Below are positions 7,351-12,973 of a stretch of DNA of 12,973 nt, piece after piece. Made by a program: the position numbers and the translations under genes. How positions within the stretch are numbered: position 1 is the first letter of the stretch; every line of letters starts with the position of its first letter. The notes under the pieces are model-generated. The model was not told the DNA's origin and did no database searches. It saw only the letters and a program-made list of their open reading frames with translations. This DNA comes from Quisquiliibacterium sp. (GTDB lineage: Bacteria > Pseudomonadota > Gammaproteobacteria > Burkholderiales > Burkholderiaceae_E): contig JAURMJ010000144.1 in the NCBI GenBank assembly GCA_030830765.1, positions 1-12,973 of the forward strand, given 5' to 3'.

Positions 7351-8457
7351 TCAGGTGGACGGCATGTCGAGGTTGCGGCGCAGAAACTCATGGAAGTGCT
7401 GCATGCCGTCTTCCATCGGACTCTGGTAGGGGCCGACTTCGCTTGTGCCACGTTCCATCAGCGCGCGCCTGCCGGCATCCATCCGCATCGCGATTTCATC
7501 ATCCTCGATGCAGGTTTCCATGTACGCGGCGCGTTCGGCCTCGATGAACTCGCGCTCGAACAACGCGATTTCCTCGGGGTAATAGAACTCGACGATGTTG
7601 GTTGTCTTTTGCGGACCACGCGGGATCAGTGTCGAGATCACCAGTGAATGCGGGTACCACTCGACCATGACGTTCGGGTAATAGGTCAGCCAGATTGCCC
7701 CGTACTTCGGCAGTTTGCCGTCATGCATGCGCAGCACCTGCTCATGCCAGCGCTGGTAGACCGCCGAGCCGGGCCGCTTCAGGGAATTCTGGATGCCGAC
7801 TGTTTGCACCGAGAACCAGTCGCCAAAGGTCCAGTTCAAGTCGTCGCAGGAGACAAAGTGACCCAGTCCCGGGTGGAACGGCACAACGTGGTAGTCCTCG
7901 AGGTAGACCTCAATGAAGGTCTTCCAGTTGTACTCGCACTCGTGCATCTTAACGTGATCAAGCAGGTAGCCATCAAAGTTCAATGCGTCTTCCAGGCCCA
8001 CGCTGGCAAGATCCCTGGCAACATCACGCGGTCCGTCAAAGAGCAGGCCCCGCCAGTTCTGTACAGGCGTACGCCCCAGATTCAGGCATGGTTGCTCGTC
8101 GAAATGCGGAGCACCCAGCAACTGGCCCTGCAGATCGTAGGTCCAGCGATGCAGCGGGCAGACGATGCTTGAAGTGTTGCCGCGCCCTTTGAGCATGATC
8201 GCCTGGCGATGACGGCAAACGTTCGAGAGCAATTCGACACCGCCGGCTGAGCGCACCAGAGCCCGCCCCTCGCGCTCGGAAGGCAGGGCATAGTAGTCCC
8301 CGGTCTCCGGCACCATAGCCTGATGCCCGACATAGCCGGGTCCATTGCGGAACAGTGTCTCAAGCTCGCGCCTGAGCAACTGCTCATCGAAGTACACCGA
8401 GACGGGAAGCTGACTGCGCGAACGTGTCAGAAACTCTCGCCGACCCAGATCCGACAT
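7351..8457 (-). CDS. Rieske [2Fe-2S] non-haem iron oxygenase, alpha-subunit type, substrate unknown
   Basis: A 368-residue terminal oxygenase of the aromatic-ring-hydroxylating dioxygenase family. The N-terminal Rieske domain binds a [2Fe-2S] cluster through CRHR (C81, H83) and CPLHRW (C100, H103). The catalytic domain carries the mononuclear iron site: FIEVYLEDYHVVPFHPGL supplies E187, H190 and H195, and an Asp near 319 in CIEDDEIAMRMDAG is the likely third ligand. The start at 8455-8457 is preceded by GGGAGG at a six-base spacing; the open frame runs 16 codons further but without support. No ferredoxin, reductase or beta subunit lies nearby, so electrons must come from elsewhere. It heads a minus-strand pair with the sulfurtransferase and diverges from xseB. 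The family also includes demethylases and choline- or carnitine-type monooxygenases, so the reaction cannot be named. Confidence 0.88.
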   Translation of the reverse strand: MSDLGRREFLTRSRSQLPVSVYFDEQLLRRELETLFRNGPGYVGHQAMVPETGDYYALPSEREGRALVRSAGGVELLSNVCRHRQAIMLKGRGNTSSIVCPLHRWTYDLQGQLLGAPHFDEQPCLNLGRTPVQNWRGLLFDGPRDVARDLASVGLEDALNFDGYLLDHVKMHECEYNWKTFIEVYLEDYHVVPFHPGLGHFVSCDDLNWTFGDWFSVQTVGIQNSLKRPGSAVYQRWHEQVLRMHDGKLPKYGAIWLTYYPNVMVEWYPHSLVISTLIPRGPQKTTNIVEFYYPEEIALFEREFIEAERAAYMETCIEDDEIAMRMDAGRRALMERGTSEVGPYQSPMEDGMQHFHEFLRRNLDMPST

Positions 8458-8463
8458 CCGAAA

Positions 8464-8469
8464 CCTCCC
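8464..8469 (-). promoter_or_regulatory. ribosome binding site of the Rieske oxygenase gene
   Basis: On the minus strand GGGAGG lies six bases before the ATG at 8457. This near-ideal Shine-Dalgarno sequence fixes the start at the family-like N terminus MSDLGRREF and rejects the longer frame from 8505. Confidence 0.7.
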
Positions 8470-8534
8470 GCTGAAGCAAGCCGAAAAGCGCCAGGCGCCA
8501 ATCAAAACAATGAAAAAGGGGCTCGCGCATCATG

Positions 8535-8544
8535 CAATGCATTG
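8535..8544. repeat. 10-bp perfect palindrome CAATGCATTG
   Basis: A self-complementary decamer about 78 bp upstream of the Rieske gene start, in a position suited to an operator for a dimeric regulator. Extending outward breaks the symmetry at once. It could be chance. Confidence 0.3.
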
Positions 8545-8563
8545 TGTTTGCGAACCGGTGTTT

Positions 8564-8589
8564 GGTCCGCAAGCTTGCCGTCGCGGACC
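8564..8589. repeat. inverted repeat GGTCCGC...GCGGACC
   Basis: GGTCCGC (8564-8570) and GCGGACC (8583-8589) are perfect complements around a 12-base spacer, extendable by a T.G pair. Such a 7-bp GC-rich repeat could be a protein operator or an RNA stem. No T tract follows, so it is not a classic terminator. Confidence 0.4.
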
Positions 8590-8763
8590 GCTCTGTTGCC
8601 CGTTCCCTGTTGGATCCGAGCTCTTGTTCCCCGTCTCTGTCGGGGTCGAGGATAATACCCTACATTGTGAATCTGAGTTTGTTTTCGCTCCGTGCGGGGG
8701 CGTCTGACCTGGGGAAAATAGGCCAGCACGCAGTAAAATACCGGACCCGCAATAAATCACGCA

Positions 8764-8808
8764 GGCCCGGCTCTTCGGTGTGAGGGAAACAGCACCAGGC
8801 TGCGGGCC
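8764..8808 (+). repeat. nested stem-loop in the xseB leader region
   Basis: GGCCCG (8764-8769) pairs with CGGGCC (8803-8808), and inside it GGTGT (8777-8781) pairs with GCACC (8792-8796) around a 10-base purine-rich loop. It lies about 70 nt upstream of xseB. If transcribed it would form a compact two-tier structure. I do not recognise a known riboswitch class; TPP and cobalamin core motifs are absent. Confidence 0.35.
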
Positions 8809-8827
8809 GGCAGCGGTCCATCCCTAA

Positions 8828-8855
8828 CTGTCTGTGGACAGGTGGTCAGCCTGTC
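8828..8855 (+). repeat. pair of mutually exclusive hairpins just before xseB
   Basis: GACAG at 8837-8841 can pair upstream with CTGTC (8828-8832, four-base loop). Extended as GACAGG (8837-8842), it can instead pair downstream with CCTGTC (8850-8855, seven-base loop). The second stem ends 22 nt before the xseB ATG. The stems are short and the regulatory reading is speculative. Confidence 0.3.
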
Positions 8856-8877
8856 TCGAATCAAGGCGCATTAACCG

Positions 8878-9174
8878 ATGGTTAAGAAGTCCTCCTTGCC
8901 CGATGAATCCGATTCAGGCATTGCTGCCCAGGGGGCGGCAGCACCCTCCTTTGAACATGCAATCGGCGAACTTGAAACCTTGGTCGAGCGGATGGAGGGA
9001 GGCGAGTTGTCGCTGGAAGAGTCCCTGGCCGCGTATCGACGTGGTGCTGAGCTAGTGACGCATTGCCGTAAGTCGCTTTCGCAGGTGCAGCAGCAGGTCA
9101 GGGTCCTGGAAGGAGAATTGCTTCGACCCTTTGAGGCCGACGCGGTCTCCGATCCCGGGGAGGGGGAACTTTGA
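8878..9174 (+). CDS. xseB: Exodeoxyribonuclease VII small subunit
   Basis: A 98-residue helical protein. In exonuclease VII several XseB chains bind each XseA chain, and the complex degrades single-stranded DNA in both directions. The family core FEHAIGELETLVERME (25-40), then GELSLEESLAAYRRG (42-56) and a coiled-coil-like QVQQQVRVLEGEL (69-81), match XseB closely. It is slightly longer than the E. coli protein (80 residues), with extra residues at both ends. The start ATG is preceded only by AAGG at about 11 nt, a moderate site. XseA is not in the window. It is first in a tight unit with ispA, overlapping it by 4 bp, which is the usual arrangement in Proteobacteria. Confidence 0.95.
   Translation: MVKKSSLPDESDSGIAAQGAAAPSFEHAIGELETLVERMEGGELSLEESLAAYRRGAELVTHCRKSLSQVQQQVRVLEGELLRPFEADAVSDPGEGEL
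9157..9166 (+). promoter_or_regulatory. strong ribosome binding site deciding a TTG start for ispA
   Basis: The purine run GGGGAGGGGG lies inside the last codons of xseB, with its GGAGG core 7 nt before the TTG at 9171. It supports TTG as the ispA start, overlapping the xseB stop as TTGA. No in-frame ATG is near. Confidence 0.6.
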
Positions 9175-10115
9175 GCCTCGCCGCCCCGACCGTGGAGACT
9201 TGTCTGCAGTCCGATGCCCTGCAGGGATCATTCTCAAGCTGGTCGAGCGGTATCGCGTCACGCGTCGAGTCCGCGCTCTGTGAATCGCTGCCGGCTGCCT
9301 CTGTTGCGCCATCCCGGCTGCATGAGGCGATGCGTTACGCGGTGCTGGGTGGCGGAAAGCGTGTGCGTCCCCTGCTTGTGCATGCGGCCGGATTGTTGTC
9401 GGGGGCACCGGCGGCAGCGCTTGACCGTGCTGCCTGTGCCGTTGAAATGATTCACGCATATTCGCTCGTGCATGACGACATGCCCTGCATGGATGATGAC
9501 GCTTTGCGGCGTGGCAAACCGACCGTGCATGTTGCGTATGGCGAGGCGATGGCGATGCTGGTTGGCGATGCGCTGCAGGCCCAGGCCTTCGAGGTGCTGG
9601 CTGAGGCGCACGTTCATGGGGCAACTGCCGCCGCCACGGTACAGATGACCGCTGAATTGGCACAGGCCGCGGGTTCCGTCGGTATGGCTGGCGGACAGGC
9701 CATTGATCTGGCCGCAGTCGGCCTCCGGCTTGATCGAACGAGTCTTGAGGATATGCACCGGCGCAAGACCGGTGCGATGCTGACCGCAAGCATTCGTCTC
9801 GGCGCGCTGGCCGGTCAACCGTTGGAGACCGCGAGCCGCTCTGCGCTTGAGCATTACGCCCAGGCAATCGGGCTGGCCTTCCAGGTAGTCGATGACATTC
9901 TGGATGTCGAGAGCGATACTGCCACGCTGGGCAAATCGGTCGGTAAGGATGCACTCAACGACAAGCCCACTTATGTCTCAGTGATCGGCCTGCAAGCTTC
10001 GCGTGAACTTGCCGATTCATTGCGTGACCAGGCCTATCAGGCTTGCGACGAACTGGGAGATGCTGCTTTACGGCTTCGTCAGATCGCGCAACTGATCGTC
10101 GAGAGAAAGAGCTGA
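9171..10115 (+). CDS. ispA: (2E,6E)-farnesyl diphosphate synthase
   Basis: A 314-residue trans-prenyltransferase (E. coli IspA has 299) that adds isopentenyl diphosphate to dimethylallyl and then geranyl diphosphate, giving C15 farnesyl diphosphate for ubiquinone, undecaprenyl phosphate and other isoprenoids. [10 protein letters not shown] (60-69) binds diphosphate. The first Asp-rich motif DDMPCMDDD starts at D102 and has the two-residue insertion typical of bacterial (type II) FPP synthases. RRGKPTVH follows (113-120), and the second Asp-rich motif DDILD is at 241-245. [11 protein letters not shown] matches IspA rather than longer-chain synthases, so a C15 product is likely. Translation starts at TTG, overlapping the xseB stop by 4 nt, which suggests coupling. 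dxs follows 89 nt later. Confidence 0.95.
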   Translation: MSLAAPTVETCLQSDALQGSFSSWSSGIASRVESALCESLPAASVAPSRLHEAMRYAVLGGGKRVRPLLVHAAGLLSGAPAAALDRAACAVEMIHAYSLVHDDMPCMDDDALRRGKPTVHVAYGEAMAMLVGDALQAQAFEVLAEAHVHGATAAATVQMTAELAQAAGSVGMAGGQAIDLAAVGLRLDRTSLEDMHRRKTGAMLTASIRLGALAGQPLETASRSALEHYAQAIGLAFQVVDDILDVESDTATLGKSVGKDALNDKPTYVSVIGLQASRELADSLRDQAYQACDELGDAALRLRQIAQLIVERKS

Positions 10116-10194
10116 GGAAGGCCGTTGATGCATCATGCCCACGAACAACGCAAACCGACAGGTGCTCAGGCAGTGGTCTTGTGCCGCATATATC

Positions 10195-10199
10195 GGGAG
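10195..10199 (+). promoter_or_regulatory. ribosome binding site of dxs
   Basis: GGGAG five bases before the ATG at 10205 fixes the dxs start. The open frame extends 54 codons further upstream into ispA but that extension is not family-like. Confidence 0.65.
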
Positions 10200-10204
10200 A
10201 TGAA

Positions 10205-12121
10205 ATGAGCGACGAACTACTGCCTGGAATCAACTCTCCAGCAGACCTGCGTCAGCTGAACCGCGAGCAGCTCGAGCAGTTGGCCGATGAATTGCGGACC
10301 TGTGTACTCGACTCGGTCTCTCAGACCGGCGGACATCTCTCCTCGAATCTGGGTACCGTTGAGCTGTCGATTGCGCTGCACTACGTATTTGAAACGCCGC
10401 GTGATCGCCTGATCTGGGATGTCGGTCATCAGAGCTATCCGCACAAGATTCTGACCGGGCGCCGCGAGCGCATGTCGACGCTGCGTCAGATCGGAGGCCT
10501 GTCGGGGTTTCCAAAGCGCGACGAATCTGAATATGACGCCTTCGGCACCGCCCATTCGTCCACATCGATCTCGGCTGCGCTGGGCATGGCGGTTGCGTCA
10601 CGTAACCGCGGTGAGAATCAGGGCGATGCCCGTCGTCGTCATGTGGCTGTGATCGGCGATGGCGCCATGACGGCCGGCATGGCCTTTGAGGCCATGAACA
10701 ATGCTGGCGTCACGCCTGACATCGATCTGCTGGTGATTCTCAACGACAACGATATGTCGATCTCGCCGCCGGTAGGGGCGCTCAACCGCTACCTGGCGCG
10801 ATTGATGTCTGGGCGTTTCTACAGCCGTGCCCGCGATGTTGGACGTGCGGTCCTCTCACGGGTGCCCCCGGTCTTTGAGCTGGCGCGCCGCCTGGAGGAG
10901 CATGCGAAGGGCATGATTGTCCCGGCCACATTGTTCGAGGAATTCGGTTTCAACTATGTTGGACCGATTGACGGCCATGATCTGGACTCGCTGATACCGA
11001 CGCTGCAGAACATGCGCGAGCTGCGTGGGCCGCAGTTTCTGCATGTGGTCACCAAAAAGGGGCAGGGCTACAAGCTGGCCGAGGCTGATCCGGTGCTATA
11101 TCACGGTCCCGGTAAGTTTGATCCTGAGCAGGGTATTCAACCGAGTGCTGCCCCAGCCAAGCTGACCTACACGCAGGTCTTTTCCGATTGGATCTGCGAT
11201 ATGGCTGCACTTGATGACCGTCTGGTTGCGATTACGCCGGCGATGCGAGAAGGCTCAGGGCTTGTCGAATTCGAGAAGCGGTTTCCGCGGCGGTATTTCG
11301 ACGTCGGGATTGCCGAACAGCATGCATTGACCTTTGCCGCCGGCATGGCTTGCGAGGGCCTGAAGCCGGTCGTCGCAATCTATTCGACTTTCCTGCAGCG
11401 TGGCTATGATCAGCTTGTGCATGACATTGCCTTGCAGAATCTGCCGGTGATGTTGGCGCTGGACCGTGCAGGTCTGGTCGGCGCTGACGGCGCAACCCAT
11501 GCGGGCGTCTACGATTTCGCTTTCCTGCGTTGTATCCCGAACATGGCGATTCTGGCTCCATCCGATGAAAACGAATGTCGTCAGATGCTCTACTCAGCCT
11601 ATCTCCATGATGGGCCCAGTGCGGTGCGCTACCCGCGGGGTGGTGGTGTCGGAGAAGTGGTCAAGAAGGATCTGACCGAAATCCCGTTTGGGCGGGGTGA
11701 GGTTCGTCTTCAAGGGAAGCGCATCGCAATCCTCGCCTTCGGATCGATGTTGGCGCCTGGCCTTGCCGCGGGTAAGGCGCTGGGTGCCACAGTCGCGAAT
11801 ATGCGCTGGGTCAAACCGGTAGACGCCGAATTGATCGCCCAGTTGGCGGCTTCGCACTCGGCGCTGATCACAATTGAGGAACATGCCGTCATGGGCGGCG
11901 CAGGGAGCGCCGTGGCTGAAGCGCTGGCTGAACTCGGCATGGCCATTCCCTTGCTGCAACTAGGGATACCGGACCGGTTCATCGACCACGGCGATCAGGC
12001 GCAATTGCTGCGCTCGCTGGGGTTGGACGCCGATGGCATCGAAAAAAGCGTACGTTCACGGTTCTCGGAATTACTCTCCGGAACCGGTCCTAGACTCGTT
12101 TCGGCACGATCCGGAGCTTGA
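10205..12121 (+). CDS. dxs: 1-deoxy-D-xylulose-5-phosphate synthase
   Basis: A 638-residue thiamine-diphosphate enzyme (E. coli Dxs has 620) that condenses pyruvate with glyceraldehyde 3-phosphate, the first step of the MEP isoprenoid pathway; DXP also feeds thiamine and pyridoxal synthesis. The ThDP motif runs from GDGAMTAG (151-158) through EAMNNAG (162-168) to N180. The active-site region has GGHLSSNLG (H44, equivalent to E. coli H49), [15 protein letters not shown] (72-86) and HSSTSIS (117-123). The transketolase-like pyrimidine domain has [14 protein letters not shown] (E371, the cofactor-activating Glu), [11 protein letters not shown] (393-403) and [15 protein letters not shown] (420-434). 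The C-terminal domain follows from about 500. All key residues are present. The 89-nt gap after ispA shows no clear promoter, and folE2 starts 37 nt after the stop, so one transcript from xseB to folE2 is plausible. Confidence 0.97.
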   Translation: MSDELLPGINSPADLRQLNREQLEQLADELRTCVLDSVSQTGGHLSSNLGTVELSIALHYVFETPRDRLIWDVGHQSYPHKILTGRRERMSTLRQIGGLSGFPKRDESEYDAFGTAHSSTSISAALGMAVASRNRGENQGDARRRHVAVIGDGAMTAGMAFEAMNNAGVTPDIDLLVILNDNDMSISPPVGALNRYLARLMSGRFYSRARDVGRAVLSRVPPVFELARRLEEHAKGMIVPATLFEEFGFNYVGPIDGHDLDSLIPTLQNMRELRGPQFLHVVTKKGQGYKLAEADPVLYHGPGKFDPEQGIQPSAAPAKLTYTQVFSDWICDMAALDDRLVAITPAMREGSGLVEFEKRFPRRYFDVGIAEQHALTFAAGMACEGLKPVVAIYSTFLQRGYDQLVHDIALQNLPVMLALDRAGLVGADGATHAGVYDFAFLRCIPNMAILAPSDENECRQMLYSAYLHDGPSAVRYPRGGGVGEVVKKDLTEIPFGRGEVRLQGKRIAILAFGSMLAPGLAAGKALGATVANMRWVKPVDAELIAQLAASHSALITIEEHAVMGGAGSAVAEALAELGMAIPLLQLGIPDRFIDHGDQAQLLRSLGLDADGIEKSVRSRFSELLSGTGPRLVSARSGA

Positions 12122-12149
12122 CGGCATAATTGAGGGTTCTGCAAGTTCC

Positions 12150-12153
12150 GGAG
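12150..12153 (+). promoter_or_regulatory. ribosome binding site of folE2
   Basis: GGAG lies five bases before the ATG at 12159. It agrees with the family-like N terminus [10 protein letters not shown]. The 37-nt dxs-folE2 gap holds nothing else, and no Zur-type palindrome was recognised. Confidence 0.5.
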
Positions 12154-12158
12154 CCTCC

Positions 12159-12973
12159 ATGAATACCCGCGACCTCAAAGCACCAGGCGCCAGCATCATG
12201 CCCGATGTCCAGGGCAGCGTCGATGTGCGGCAGCAACCGATCCAGCAGGTCGGCGTCAAGGGGCTGCGCTATCCCATGCGCTGGCTTACGGCTGATGGTT
12301 CCGAGCAGCCCGGGGTCGGCACTTTCGGCATGTATGTGGCGCTGCCCGCGACTCAGAAGGGGACGCACATGTCTCGCTTCATCGAGTTGCTTGAGCAGGC
12401 CATTCGTGTCGATGCCCCGGCTTTCGATCTTCAGGTGATCAGAGCCTTGCATCGCGACATGCTCGTGCGCCTTGAGGCCGAGCGTGGCCGGCTTGAGATC
12501 GCATTCACGTTGTTTATTCGTAAGACGGCGCCGGTGTCCGGTGTTCAAAGCCTGCTCGATTACGAGGTTCATATCGTTGCCGAGGGCGCAGATCAGGATG
12601 CACTGCTGACGCTGACCGTTGTTGTGCCGGTCAAGAGCCTGTGTCCCTGCAGCAAAGGCATCTCGGACTACGGGGCGCATAACCAGCGCTCGCATGTGAC
12701 GATGTCGATCCGCTCGCAGGAGCCGGTATCGGTCGAGCAGATCATCCGCGTAGCCGAAGAGGAAGCGTCCTGCGAAATCTTCGGGTTGCTCAAGCGCGTT
12801 GACGAGAAATACGTGACCGAACGCGCTTATGACAATCCGAAGTTCGTTGAGGATCTTGTGCGCGACGTCGCCGGTCGTCTGAAAGCCGACAAGCGCATTG
12901 AGTCATTCACGGTCCAGGCCGAGAATTTCGAGTCGATTCACAACCATTCGGCATACGCCCGGATCGATCACCC
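12159..12973 (+). CDS. folE2: GTP cyclohydrolase FolE2 (type IB), 3' end cut by the window
   Basis: FolE2 converts GTP to 7,8-dihydroneopterin triphosphate, the entry step to tetrahydrofolate and to queuosine-type modified bases. It is unrelated in sequence to the zinc-dependent FolE and can work with other divalent metals. The 271 codons in the window show [18 protein letters not shown] (57-74), [20 protein letters not shown] (160-179, with metal/catalytic C162 and H174), and the conserved [20 protein letters not shown] (213-232, with E216). Near the window edge is the usual C-terminal [15 protein letters not shown], so probably only a few residues are missing. It follows dxs by 37 nt on the same strand. 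No FolE is visible here, so whether this is the sole or a backup enzyme is unknown. Confidence 0.95.
   Translation, partial: MNTRDLKAPGASIMPDVQGSVDVRQQPIQQVGVKGLRYPMRWLTADGSEQPGVGTFGMYVALPATQKGTHMSRFIELLEQAIRVDAPAFDLQVIRALHRDMLVRLEAERGRLEIAFTLFIRKTAPVSGVQSLLDYEVHIVAEGADQDALLTLTVVVPVKSLCPCSKGISDYGAHNQRSHVTMSIRSQEPVSVEQIIRVAEEEASCEIFGLLKRVDEKYVTERAYDNPKFVEDLVRDVAGRLKADKRIESFTVQAENFESIHNHSAYARIDH

Larger units (their letters stand above)
8458..8877. other. 420-nt non-coding divergent region between the Rieske gene and xseB
   Basis: No convincing gene is present. Open frames of up to 83 codons on both strands have unremarkable composition, no ribosome binding site and no family resemblance. The region should hold the promoters of both divergent units. 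AT-rich -10-like hexamers occur on the + strand (GATAAT at 8651-8656, TAAAAT at 8734-8739), but neither has a good -35 at 16-18 nt. Several inverted repeats are present and are listed separately. A small RNA or structured leader is possible but I recognise no known family. Confidence 0.5.

Noticed and set aside
8530..8783. Small open frames on both strands in the Rieske-xseB gap
   Set aside because: They have no Shine-Dalgarno sequence and no domain or signal sequence, and the two strands overlap each other; composition is like random translation.
8690..8810. Known riboswitch (TPP or cobalamin) upstream of the isoprenoid genes
   Set aside because: The conserved core sequences of these classes could not be found by eye; only generic stems are present.
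9052..9954. Open frame of 300 codons on the minus strand across ispA
   Set aside because: It is an Arg/Pro/His-rich shadow of ispA, which carries both Asp-rich motifs on the plus strand.
12090..12695. Open frame of 201 codons on the minus strand over the dxs end and folE2
   Set aside because: It is antisense to folE2, whose plus-strand translation matches the family throughout, including its catalytic Cys and Glu.
1..12973. CRISPR array, tRNA, insertion sequence, prophage or defence island
   Set aside because: I saw no regularly spaced repeats, tRNA-like cloverleaf, transposase or phage protein; gene content is conserved chromosomal housekeeping apart from the Rieske unit.

Overview
The window looks like a piece of a Burkholderiales (Betaproteobacteria) chromosome. 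It is GC-rich and densely coded, with short intergenic gaps. It carries a BPSS1780-type membrane protein beside a type II (APH-fold) homoserine kinase, next to polA, and an xseB-ispA-dxs-folE2 run divergent from a Rieske oxygenase. As I remember it, this neighbourhood is familiar from Burkholderia, Ralstonia and Bordetella relatives; no search was run. Ten genes are recognisable with good confidence and one more (the Rieske oxygenase) by family only.

Left part (1-2777): the window opens inside the 3' half of a UvrD-type helicase gene on the + strand. A single missing G at about 152-153 splits it between helicase motifs V and VI. It converges on a minus-strand pair, homoserine kinase (thrB) followed by a BPSS1780-family membrane protein, which are probably co-transcribed. 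The 204-nt gap between thrB and polA holds back-to-back extended -10 candidates.

Middle (2778-8457): full-length DNA polymerase I with intact 5'-nuclease, proofreading and polymerase motifs, then a ZIP-family metal transporter starting at GTG. These converge on a minus-strand pair: a 3-mercaptopyruvate-type sulfurtransferase preceded by an orphan Rieske non-haem iron oxygenase. A strong 13-bp hairpin sits at the convergence point.

Right part (8458-12973): a 420-nt non-coding divergent region rich in inverted repeats leads into xseB, ispA, dxs and folE2 on the + strand. Dxs makes 1-deoxy-D-xylulose 5-phosphate for the MEP isoprenoid pathway and IspA condenses the C5 units to farnesyl diphosphate. 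XseB is the small subunit of exonuclease VII. FolE2 begins folate synthesis and is cut by the window edge close to its C terminus.

Most of the content is conserved housekeeping. I saw no CRISPR array, tRNA, rRNA, insertion sequence, phage gene or defence system. The points most worth a second look are the uvrD frameshift, the orphan Rieske oxygenase/sulfurtransferase pair, and the structured region upstream of xseB.
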